Part shown: positions 53,468-63,072 of the stretch, piece after piece | Numbering within the stretch: the first letter of the stretch is position 1 | Layout of the letters: the number at the start of each line of letters is the position of its first letter | Source: Altererythrobacter xiamenensis | GTDB taxonomy: Bacteria; Pseudomonadota; Alphaproteobacteria; Sphingomonadales; Sphingomonadaceae | Reading direction: 5' to 3' | Length of the DNA stretch: 64,000 nt | NCBI RefSeq assembly: GCF_900177715.1 | Contig: NZ_FXWG01000003.1 | Coordinates: forward strand, 744,001-808,000 | The notes under the pieces: generated by a model | Database searches by the model: none | What the model was told of the DNA's origin: nothing | What the model saw: only the letters and a program-made list of their open reading frames with translations | Made by a program: the position numbers and the translations under genes

Positions 53468-54366
53468 GCAGCTGGAAGCTTTCCGGTTTCGCGCCCAAGC
53501 CAGTGATCCAGGCTGCGCTGCTCGCGCATGACGCAAGCGAGGAGTGGGACTTCGACATTGTCGTTTCGGGCCGCGAGGTGGCGGAGGACCGGCCGCAGGA
53601 CTGGGTGATCGAGGCGTGGTATCCCAAAAAGCCAACAAAGGCGCAGCAGACAGAAATCGCGGCGCTATTCGATGGCGATGCACCGCCGTTCGCAGTCGAG
53701 AAACTGCCCGACGAGGATTGGCTGACGCTCAGCCAGCAAGGCGTCGAACCGATCCGCGCCGGGCGTTTCTATGTCCACACGCCCGAGTTTGAACCTGAAG
53801 CTGATGCGGAGAACCTCTGCGTTCCCGCCAGCCAGGCATTCGGGACGGGTCAGCATGAAACCACCGCGGGGTGCCTTGTCATGCTCGACGCGATGAAGCG
53901 TCAGGGCATCGCCGCGCGTAATATCGCCGACATCGGAACGGGAACGGGTCTGCTTGCATTCGCCGCATTACGCCTGTGGCCGCGCGCGCTCGCCACCGCC
54001 TCTGACATCGACGCGGTGTGCGCAGGCGTGGTGGCCCACAATGCCGAGCTCAATGCGGTTCCCATGGGCGCTCGTCGCGGCGAACTCACCATGGTCGTCG
54101 CTGACGGCATGCAGGACCCACTGCTGCAGGCGCGCGGACCCTATGACCTGCTGATCGCCAATATCCTTGCCGGGCCATTGGTCGAACTTGCCCCCGATTT
54201 TGGCAGAGAGGTCACTCCCGGTGGCCATGTCCTGCTGGCGGGCCTGCTGACCGAACAGGAGCCGCGTGTACGCCGCGCCTATCGCAAGGCCGGCTTCCGC
54301 CTCGCGTCGCGCCTCGTCAACGGCGACTGGTCGATCCTGTGGCTGCGCAAGCGAACCCCGCGCTGA
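53464..54366 (+). CDS. prmA: Ribosomal protein L11 methyltransferase
   Basis: This 300-residue SAM methyltransferase trimethylates ribosomal protein L11. Family motifs are PASQAFGTGQHETTAGCL, IADIGTGTGLLAFAAL (SAM motif I) and LLIANILAGPLVELAP (the N-I-L-A active-site motif). The ATG at 53464 overlaps the metallo-beta-lactamase stop, and the longer upstream frame is rejected. Its end overlaps the DUF2459 gene by 28 bases. Confidence 0.93.
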   Translation: MSSWKLSGFAPKPVIQAALLAHDASEEWDFDIVVSGREVAEDRPQDWVIEAWYPKKPTKAQQTEIAALFDGDAPPFAVEKLPDEDWLTLSQQGVEPIRAGRFYVHTPEFEPEADAENLCVPASQAFGTGQHETTAGCLVMLDAMKRQGIAARNIADIGTGTGLLAFAALRLWPRALATASDIDAVCAGVVAHNAELNAVPMGARRGELTMVVADGMQDPLLQARGPYDLLIANILAGPLVELAPDFGREVTPGGHVLLAGLLTEQEPRVRRAYRKAGFRLASRLVNGDWSILWLRKRTPR

Positions 54367-55031
54367 ACCTCGCCAAACGCCTCGCATTGCGGGCGCTGGC
54401 GGGGCTCGCGATTCTTGTCCTGCTGTTTTTCCTTGCCGCATGGATCGGCTCCTCCATCCCGCGCAACGGCAATTGGGAAGAGCCTGCGGACGGTGTGGAG
54501 ATCATGGTCGAGACCAATGGCGTCCACACCGCGATCGTCATGCCGCTCGTCACGCCGCAGAAGGATTGGCGCATCGACTTTCCCGCGAGCGACCTCGTCG
54601 ATCCGACGCGGCCCTACACGCACGTTTCGGTAAGCTGGGGCGAGCGCGAGGTCTTTCTCAATACGCCGAGCTGGGCCGACCTCACGCTGCCGACCGCTGT
54701 CGGAGCGATGATCGGTGGCGACGGACTGCTGCACGTGTCGCATTACGTACGCCCCGCGCCTTCGGAAGATGCGCGTCCGCTTACCATCACGCAGGCGCAA
54801 TACGCCCGGCTCATCGCCGCGATCGAGCGCGAGATCGTTCCACCCCCGGCGCGCACATCCTACCCCGGCTACGAAAGCTACGATGTGTTCTACGACGCGC
54901 CGGGCACCTATCATCTTGGGCAGACCTGTAACCAGTGGACCAGCGATACGCTGGCCGAGGCCGGTATCGAAACCGGCTGGTGGACGCCGATGGCAGGCGG
55001 CGTGATGAAGTGGGTGCCCGCGAACCAATAG
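54339..55031 (+). CDS. DUF2459/TIGR02117-family protein
   Basis: This 230-residue protein has one N-terminal membrane helix (ALAGLAILVLLFFLAAWIG), then a periplasmic domain with family phrases NGVHTAIVMPLVTP, YTHVSVSWGEREVFLNTPSW, LLHVSHYV and YHLGQTCNQWTSDTLAEAG. The late Cys and His residues have been suggested to form an NlpC-like active site in related proteins; I treat that as conjecture. The start is GTG (54339), inside the end of prmA. Confidence 0.85.
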   Translation: MAAQANPALNLAKRLALRALAGLAILVLLFFLAAWIGSSIPRNGNWEEPADGVEIMVETNGVHTAIVMPLVTPQKDWRIDFPASDLVDPTRPYTHVSVSWGEREVFLNTPSWADLTLPTAVGAMIGGDGLLHVSHYVRPAPSEDARPLTITQAQYARLIAAIEREIVPPPARTSYPGYESYDVFYDAPGTYHLGQTCNQWTSDTLAEAGIETGWWTPMAGGVMKWVPANQ

Positions 55032-55109
55032 TTTTCCAGGCCTGGCGGAACCGCGCGCACATCGGGTCCATTGTCTTTGAGAACCCCCAATTTTCAAAGG
55101 ACATCCCCC

Positions 55110-55781
55110 ATGACCAAGACTCTTTTCATAACCGGCGCCTCGACCGGTATCGGAGAAGCAACCGCACGCGTCGCCGCAGAAGCCGGATGGAATGTCGCTC
55201 TGGTGGCACGCTCCGAGGATAAGCTGGAGAAGCTCGCAGGCGAGATCGGCGATGCAGCGCTGGCGATCCCCGGCGATGCGACCGATCGCGATTTCATCAA
55301 GACCGCGCTCGACAGAACCGCGTCAAAGTTCGGCCAGCTCGACGCCGTTTTCGCCAATGCGGGAATGGGCGTTGAAAAGCCGGGCGTGGAGAATGGCGAC
55401 CCGCAGCAATGGCACGACATGATCCACCTCAACATTCTCGCGGTGCTCTACGCCGCGCATGAGGCGATTCCGCATCTCAAGAAGACCAAGGGCCATTTCG
55501 TCGTCACCGGGTCCAAGGCCGGGCGCGACCACATGAAGGGATCGATCTACAGCGCGACCAAGTGGTTCGTGCATGGCTTTGCCGGGAACCTTGCCGAAGA
55601 AATGCGCGAATGGGGCGGCCGCTGCACGGTCATTTCGCCCGGGATGGTCGACACCGCCTTCTTCGACGAGCCCAAGCCGACCAAAATCCAGCCCGAGGAT
55701 GTCGCGAATGCCGTGGTTTTCGCGCTCGATCAGCCCGAAACGGCTTCGGTCCGCGAAATCCACATCATGCCCAATGACTAG
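55110..55781 (+). CDS. Short-chain dehydrogenase/reductase
   Basis: This 223-residue SDR has ITGASTGIGEATARVAAEAG, the N-A-G motif ANAGMGVEKPG, a Ser in VTGSKAGRD and YSATK as the catalytic pair. The C-terminal HIMPND is typical of the SDR group annotated as NADP-dependent serine or 3-hydroxy acid dehydrogenases, but the substrate is not certain. The ATG at 55110 is preceded by AAAGGAC. It converges with the class A-like gene with a 4-base overlap of ends. Confidence 0.92.
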   Translation: MTKTLFITGASTGIGEATARVAAEAGWNVALVARSEDKLEKLAGEIGDAALAIPGDATDRDFIKTALDRTASKFGQLDAVFANAGMGVEKPGVENGDPQQWHDMIHLNILAVLYAAHEAIPHLKKTKGHFVVTGSKAGRDHMKGSIYSATKWFVHGFAGNLAEEMREWGGRCTVISPGMVDTAFFDEPKPTKIQPEDVANAVVFALDQPETASVREIHIMPND

Positions 55782-56893
55782 GGTGCTTCCCCTGTAACAG
55801 GGGGTAGAAACGTGCGCGCTTCGTGAAACCGCACGGTGGCGCGCACGACCTCCTGCATCATTTCCATCCGTTCGGGCGTGGGCACCCGCGTCCGTCCGAT
55901 CATGACGGCCATGGCATAGGTCCTGCCATCAGGCGCTGTCAGCAATCCGATATCGTTATAACCCGATTGCTCGCCTTCCAGGAACTGGCCGGTCCCCGTC
56001 TTGTGGCCGAAACTCCAGTCTGGCGGAACTCCGCCCTTCAATCGGTTCGGGCCGCTCTTTGTCTGGCTCAGCAGGTCGAGCAGAAACGCGGTGGATCCTG
56101 GCGACAACAGCTCGCCGCGTGACAGCATCGCCAGCGCCCTGGCTATCCCGAGAGGGCTGGCACCGTCGATCGGATCCGCAAGATAGCGCTCGAACGCCAA
56201 CCTTCGCTGCCCAATCGGCACGTCATCGCGCGCATCGAAGAAGGTGTTCTCGTACGAATAGCTTTGTTTCCATTCGAGACCAGCGATTGCGCTTTGTTTG
56301 GTGCGCTCGTCGGTTCCGAACCTGACATTCTCGATGCCCCGCGCATCGAGGTAAGCCTGCACCTTTTCCGGTCCGCCTACCCGCCGCAGCAGCAGATCGT
56401 TGGCAGTGTTGTCGCTCCGCGTGATCGCCCGCCGCATCAGATCGCCATAATCCGTCGTAACGCTTCCCCGCGCTCTCACCAGATCACGGATCGGCTGGTA
56501 GAAGACGGTGAGGTCCTCGCGCCGGACGGTCACGCGTTCCGACAGGTCCAGCGTTCCTCGATCGACCGCGTCGAGCGCCGCCATGGTGACCCAGAGCTTG
56601 CTCACGCTTTGCTGGGGCAGAATCTCCTCTCCGTCAAAGTCGTAGCTGTATCCCGTTTTCGCATCGACGACCGCGATGCCGACTTCGCCGGGGAGCCCCG
56701 CGCCCAGTTCCTCGAGCTCTTGTTCGAAAGTGCGTTCCTGCTCGCTTTTGATGCGCGGTAAAGAAGACTTTTCGCTGCTGGTAACAGTGCGTGCCCCTGG
56801 CACGTCCGGTTTCCAGGTGGCCATTGCGAACACCGTGCCCAGGAAGGCGAGAAGCCCCAGAAAGAGAAGCGAAAAGCGGATTGTTTGCCCCAT
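55778..56893 (-). CDS. Class A beta-lactamase-like serine hydrolase
   Basis: This 371-residue protein has an N-terminal membrane helix (FSLLFLGLLAFLGTVFAMA) without a clear cleavage site, so it may be anchored. The fold shows SxxK as SVSK (Ser96, Lys99), the SDN loop SDNTAND (Ser160) and KTG in GHKTGTGQ (Lys298). The omega-loop motif ExxLN is not recognisable; the closest is DERTKQ at about 195-200. It is longer than a typical class A beta-lactamase (about 290 residues). It may be a peptidoglycan or peptide hydrolase rather than a drug-destroying enzyme. It follows the CinA/FAH pair after 71 bases. Confidence 0.87.
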   Translation of the reverse strand: MGQTIRFSLLFLGLLAFLGTVFAMATWKPDVPGARTVTSSEKSSLPRIKSEQERTFEQELEELGAGLPGEVGIAVVDAKTGYSYDFDGEEILPQQSVSKLWVTMAALDAVDRGTLDLSERVTVRREDLTVFYQPIRDLVRARGSVTTDYGDLMRRAITRSDNTANDLLLRRVGGPEKVQAYLDARGIENVRFGTDERTKQSAIAGLEWKQSYSYENTFFDARDDVPIGQRRLAFERYLADPIDGASPLGIARALAMLSRGELLSPGSTAFLLDLLSQTKSGPNRLKGGVPPDWSFGHKTGTGQFLEGEQSGYNDIGLLTAPDGRTYAMAVMIGRTRVPTPERMEMMQEVVRATVRFHEARTFLPPVTGEAP

Positions 56894-56964
56894 GTCGCTT
56901 CAACGGACGCAGCGAAGCAAGTTTCCGCAATCGCTGCAGAAACTGCGGTGCGCCGTCGCTTTCA

Positions 56965-57465
56965 CTAACCGATCTCGAAGAGCGCGGATTCCAGCGCAGT
57001 CAATGCCGCTCGGGTAAACGCCTCCATATTCGCGATCCGCTCGTCGCTGCCGGTCTCGGTCACACGTGTGAACTCGAAGCCTTCGGGACCGACCACCGCC
57101 GCGACACTACGCCCCGCCGGCGCGCCCGAGGGGTGAGAAGACCCGCCCACCGAGCCACTTTCGGCGATACCCCATTCCGAGCCGAAGTTGTCGCGGATCG
57201 CCCTCGCCTGAAGCAGCGCATAGTCTTCGCTCGCCCCGCGCATGCCCTTGTACGCCTCGCGTGGCAGGTCGAAGAGCACGTCACGGGCGCGGAACGAATA
57301 AACCACCCCGCCTCCCACGAAAAAATCGAGCGCACCGGGTACCGTCAGCAGCGAGGCTGCGATCATTCCCCCCGTCGCACCATCGGCCACAGCGATCTTT
57401 TCTCCCCGCTCGCGCAAGAATTCCGCGATGCGCAAAGCTTGCGGGTGAAGTTCGGCAAGGATCAT
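56965..57465 (-). CDS. CinA-like (nicotinamide-nucleotide amidohydrolase fold) protein, atypical
   Basis: This 166-residue protein matches the C-terminal CinA/PncC domain in length and layout: GEKIAVADGATGGMIAASLL, VPGALDFFVGGGVVYS and ASEDYALLQARAIRDNFGSEWGIAESG. The active-site motif, usually A-E-S-x-T-G-G, reads ADGATGG (27-33), so the catalytic Ser is Gly29 and the Glu is Asp28. NMN deamidase activity is therefore doubtful. The ATG overlaps the stop of the FAH-family gene as ATGA, suggesting that the two products are made together. Confidence 0.82.
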   Translation of the reverse strand: MILAELHPQALRIAEFLRERGEKIAVADGATGGMIAASLLTVPGALDFFVGGGVVYSFRARDVLFDLPREAYKGMRGASEDYALLQARAIRDNFGSEWGIAESGSVGGSSHPSGAPAGRSVAAVVGPEGFEFTRVTETGSDERIANMEAFTRAALTALESALFEIG

Positions 57466-58661
57466 TGGGCGATCACCTCGACTTCGATGTTGCCCAAGAG
57501 ATTGGAGTCATGCCGGACGACATCTCCCGGCTGGAGAAAATGACCGGAGCGCAGCTCATTGGCGATGAAGCGTTGCTTGATCGAATCAACGATGCCGGTT
57601 CCGGAGAACGGTCCGCCATTACCCAGATATTGCACAGCGCCCTCAATGTAATCCGCGCGCGCGGGCGGCGCGAAAATCACGCCCTCGGATGTGCCTGACA
57701 TCACAGTCATATCCTCCGGGATTCGCCGATTATCGGACAATTTGTAGAAATCGCCCCCATAGTAGAACCTTGCCTCGTTCATGTCGGCGAGACTGGCTTC
57801 GACCAGCTGCCGAAAATCCTGCGTCATCTCTTCCCCTCGCGCGTCCTGGCGCGGCTCTCCATTGACGCTGGTCGTCATCCGGAGCTGATCGACAAAGCTC
57901 TTCCAGTCCTGTGGAACGACGACGAATGGACCGGAGGGGTAGAAATCGAGGCCGCTCTTCGCATCCGAGAAGCCGAAGCCGGAATCGAGATTGTCCGGGT
58001 CCGCAAGCTCGACCAGTGCATTGCGATTGGTGAAGTCGCCGCAAAGGAAAACGCCTTTGATCGCGTCGTCGAAATCCCCAAGCGAGGCGATGTCACGGTC
58101 GAACCGCATGCAAAGCTCTACCTCGTAATCGAGAAGAATGCCCGGTTGGGCGCGGACAGTCGTCCTTGCCGGAGTAGCACGCCCGAACTTTGGAAAGCGA
58201 AAGACTGCATCGCTGCTCGCTTCTTCCGCGTGCTCCGGGAAATTGGTTCCGGTTCCGATGTGGCGCTCCCCACCGGGCGCAGACGGCAGAAGGTCGGAGA
58301 TCTTGAGAGAAACGCGCTCGCGGCCTTCAAGCATGGCATTATAGATCCGTTTCCAGGCGATGCTGCCCAGATCGCGCAATGGATTGCCTGTGCGGTCGGC
58401 ACCAAGCGTTGCAAGGTCAACACCAGTTACCGTGTCGCCGACCAGCTCGCTCACCAGCACGGTGGCGACCTGACCATCGGGAGTGCGATAACTGGCCAGC
58501 GTCACCGCATCGGAAAGCGGCGCAATGGCCGGTTCCAGGGGAGAGTCTTCAAGGCTCGCTGGGTTACCCTTGGGATCGGGCGAAGTTGCCCAGGCGATCA
58601 ACAGCCCAGCCGCCAGAAGAACCGCCCCTGCGATCAGCCATTTCGATATGCGCCTGGCCAT
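57462..58661 (-). CDS. Membrane-anchored fumarylacetoacetate hydrolase-family protein
   Basis: This 399-residue protein has an N-terminal membrane helix (WLIAGAVLLAAGLLIAWA, residues 9-26) and a degenerate FAH-like domain: IGTGTNFPEHAEEA, LLDYEVELCMRF (metal-binding E-x-E), VFLCGDFTNRNAL, GTSEGVIFAPP and LQPGDVVRHDSNLLGNIEVEV. FAH-family enzymes are normally soluble cytoplasmic metal-dependent C-C hydrolases or decarboxylases; a signal-anchor would place this one in the periplasm. Its translational coupling to an atypical CinA protein is unusual. Function unknown. Confidence 0.8.
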   Translation of the reverse strand: MARRISKWLIAGAVLLAAGLLIAWATSPDPKGNPASLEDSPLEPAIAPLSDAVTLASYRTPDGQVATVLVSELVGDTVTGVDLATLGADRTGNPLRDLGSIAWKRIYNAMLEGRERVSLKISDLLPSAPGGERHIGTGTNFPEHAEEASSDAVFRFPKFGRATPARTTVRAQPGILLDYEVELCMRFDRDIASLGDFDDAIKGVFLCGDFTNRNALVELADPDNLDSGFGFSDAKSGLDFYPSGPFVVVPQDWKSFVDQLRMTTSVNGEPRQDARGEEMTQDFRQLVEASLADMNEARFYYGGDFYKLSDNRRIPEDMTVMSGTSEGVIFAPPARADYIEGAVQYLGNGGPFSGTGIVDSIKQRFIANELRSGHFLQPGDVVRHDSNLLGNIEVEVIAQ

Positions 58662-58681
58662 GCCCCTCCCCTTTTATTCCC

Positions 58682-60772
<2,091 letters not shown>

Positions 60773-60848
60773 TCACGCTATGCATCAGCAAGGGCATCTG
60801 GGAAAGACGCCTGCATACGGGTCGCGGCTTCAATTGGGGGAGAAGACG

Positions 60849-61337
60849 ATGACGGACCGTTATCTCAAATCACTGTTCATGGTGCTGCTGGGCCTGATGG
60901 CGCTGTTTTACGTCGGCCACAACATCATCAACCTGTCGATCGCTCACCAGAACATCGGCTACGTCCTGTCGCAGAAGGACCACGCAATCTACCCGGCGAA
61001 TATCATGCCTGCCGTCGGTGATGGCCCGGCCTGGATAGTCCTTGCGGTGATCTTCGTCAGCGAGATCGCAGCGGGCGTCGTCTGTCTGTGGGGCGGATGG
61101 AAGTTATGGTCGGGGCGTAGCGACACCGCTGCCTACGCATCGGCGCTCAACACGGCGAAAATCGGCTGCGGACTTGTGATCTTCACCTGGTTCGGCCTCT
61201 TCAACGTGTTCGGCGGCGCGGCTTACAACATGTGGCAAACTCAGATCGGCCACGGCTCGATGAGCGATGCGTTCACCTTCGCTGCATTCGGATTTTTCGT
61301 GCTGATCTATCTCGGCCAGCGAGAGGCAGAGGCCTAG
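60849..61337 (+). CDS. DUF2165 small membrane protein
   Basis: This 162-residue protein has four membrane helices (LFMVLLGLMALFYVGHNIIN, AWIVLAVIFVSEIAAGVVCL, IGCGLVIFTWFGLFNVFGGA and AFGFFVLIYLGQ). The pattern, with W-F-G-L-F and the first-helix N-I, is that of DUF2165. Function is unknown. The ATG at 60849 is chosen because the protein family begins with the first helix; the longer open frame would reach into ligA's start. It overlaps the end of recN by four bases. Confidence 0.88.
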   Translation: MTDRYLKSLFMVLLGLMALFYVGHNIINLSIAHQNIGYVLSQKDHAIYPANIMPAVGDGPAWIVLAVIFVSEIAAGVVCLWGGWKLWSGRSDTAAYASALNTAKIGCGLVIFTWFGLFNVFGGAAYNMWQTQIGHGSMSDAFTFAAFGFFVLIYLGQREAEA

Positions 61338-63007
61338 GCACCTTCCAGCAAGCGATCGGCTTGCGCGCGTGCTTCCGGCGTCACTTCGGCGCCGGACAGC
61401 ATCCGTGCGATTTCCTCCTGACGCCCGGTCTCGTCCAGCAGCGCGACGCTGGTTTTCGTCACCGTGCCGGTGGAGCTTTTCGCGATCATATAATGGACCC
61501 GCCCGCGCGCCGCGACTTGCGGGCTGTGCGTTACCGCGAGCAATTGTCCGTCCTGAGCGAGCCGCGCCAGGCGCTCGCCAATTGCCGAAGCGACCGCCCC
61601 GCCTACGCCGCGATCGATCTCGTCGAAGATGACAGTCGCCGCGCCACCCTTCTCTGCCAGCGCGACCTTCAATGCGAGGATGAAGCGCGATAGTTCGCCG
61701 CCCGATGCGATCTTGGCGAGCGGCGCGAAATCGGCACCGGGATTGGTAGCGATGAGGAACTCGACGCTGTCGATGCCCTGCGGTCCCCATTTCTCCTCCG
61801 GCAGCTTGCCGATGGCGGTCAGGAAACTCGCTGCATCGAGCTTGAGTGGCGCGAGTTCCGCAGCCACCGCCTTGTCGAGTTTCTTCGCCGCCTTGAGCCG
61901 TGCGGCATGCACCGCTTCCGCCTTCCTGGCGTAGCGTTCGCTCGCCTCGCGTGCGGCAACCTCGAGCGCGTCGAGCTCCGCCTCCCCGCCTTCGATCGCG
62001 TCGAGCGCCTTGCGCATCTCGCGCATCTTGTGGGGCAGTTCGTCAACCTCGCAGCGATGCTTGCGGGCGATAGCGCGCAATTCGAACAGCCGGGTCTCGG
62101 CGGCGTCGAGAGCCGCGGGATCATGCACCAGCGCCTCGGCCGCGGCAGCGAGCTTGTCTTCCGCCTCGCCCGCCTCGATCACCGCGCGGTCGAGCGCCGC
62201 CAGTGCCTCGGCAAGCAGGGCGTGTTCGGGCGCAATCCGGTCGAGCCGGCGCGCTGCGACGCGCAAGGCCGCGAGCGGCGAATCCGACCCTTCCCAAAGG
62301 TGCCGCAGCTCCTCCAGATCGCCCGAAAGCTTCTCGCCCTTCTGCATCGAGGCGCGCTGTTCGGCGAGCCGAGCTTCCTCACCCGCCTGCGGTTCGAGCG
62401 CGGTCAGCTCGGTCAGATGCGCGAGGAGCAAGTCCTGATCGGCTTTGGCCTGCTCGACTTCGTCGCGCGCAGCCGTCAACCGTGCTTCCGCATCGCGCTT
62501 CGCCTCCCAGGCTTTCGCAAGGCCGATTGTATCGGTGTCGGCAAAGCGGTCGAGCAACGCGCGGTGGCCGCGCGGATTGACCAAACCGCGATCGTCATGC
62601 TGGCCGTGCAGTTCGACCAGCGCCGGGGCAATAGTGCGCAGCAGCGCAACGCCCACCGGCTGATCGTTGATGAACGCCTTGGAGCCGCCATCGGCCTTGA
62701 CCTGACGGCGGATGATCAACCCCTCGCCCGGCTCGATCTCGATATCCGCGTCATCGAGCGCATCGGCCACGCTCTCGGGCAGCTTGGCAAAGTCGAAACT
62801 GGCGGTCACGCTGGCTTTCGCCTCGCCGCTGCGCACCAGCGCAGTTTCCGCCCTGTCGCCCAGCACGAGGCCCAGCGCATCGAGCAGGATCGACTTGCCC
62901 GCACCGGTTTCGCCGGTGAGCACGCCCAGCCCGCGCCCGAAGTCGAGATCGAGCGCTTCGATCAGCACGATATTGCGAATGGAAAGCCGGGTGAGCATTT
63001 CCGTCAT
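61334..63007 (-). CDS. recN: DNA repair protein RecN
   Basis: This 557-residue SMC-like ATPase acts in double-strand break repair. Walker A is GETGAGKSILLDALGLVLGD near residue 35. The middle is a long coiled coil rich in Ala, Glu and Arg, and the C-terminal signature and Walker B region read ASGGELSRFILALK and VIFDEIDRGVGG. A start three codons later (62998, MLTRLSIRN) matches most homologues and is equally possible. I see no GTTC-N7-GTTC box upstream, so SOS control is not supported by sequence here. Confidence 0.96.
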   Translation of the reverse strand: MTEMLTRLSIRNIVLIEALDLDFGRGLGVLTGETGAGKSILLDALGLVLGDRAETALVRSGEAKASVTASFDFAKLPESVADALDDADIEIEPGEGLIIRRQVKADGGSKAFINDQPVGVALLRTIAPALVELHGQHDDRGLVNPRGHRALLDRFADTDTIGLAKAWEAKRDAEARLTAARDEVEQAKADQDLLLAHLTELTALEPQAGEEARLAEQRASMQKGEKLSGDLEELRHLWEGSDSPLAALRVAARRLDRIAPEHALLAEALAALDRAVIEAGEAEDKLAAAAEALVHDPAALDAAETRLFELRAIARKHRCEVDELPHKMREMRKALDAIEGGEAELDALEVAAREASERYARKAEAVHAARLKAAKKLDKAVAAELAPLKLDAASFLTAIGKLPEEKWGPQGIDSVEFLIATNPGADFAPLAKIASGGELSRFILALKVALAEKGGAATVIFDEIDRGVGGAVASAIGERLARLAQDGQLLAVTHSPQVAARGRVHYMIAKSSTGTVTKTSVALLDETGRQEEIARMLSGAEVTPEARAQADRLLEGA

Positions 63008-63072
63008 GCTCTAGCGCAGCGCAGAGCGCGCGTCACCGCTCCGCAGCGGCCTTATATGTGGAATTTTCGGCC

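Noticed and set aside
63008..63072. A LexA box upstream of recN
   Set aside because: recN is SOS-controlled in many bacteria, but no GTTC-N7-GTTC or close variant is present in this 65-base gap.
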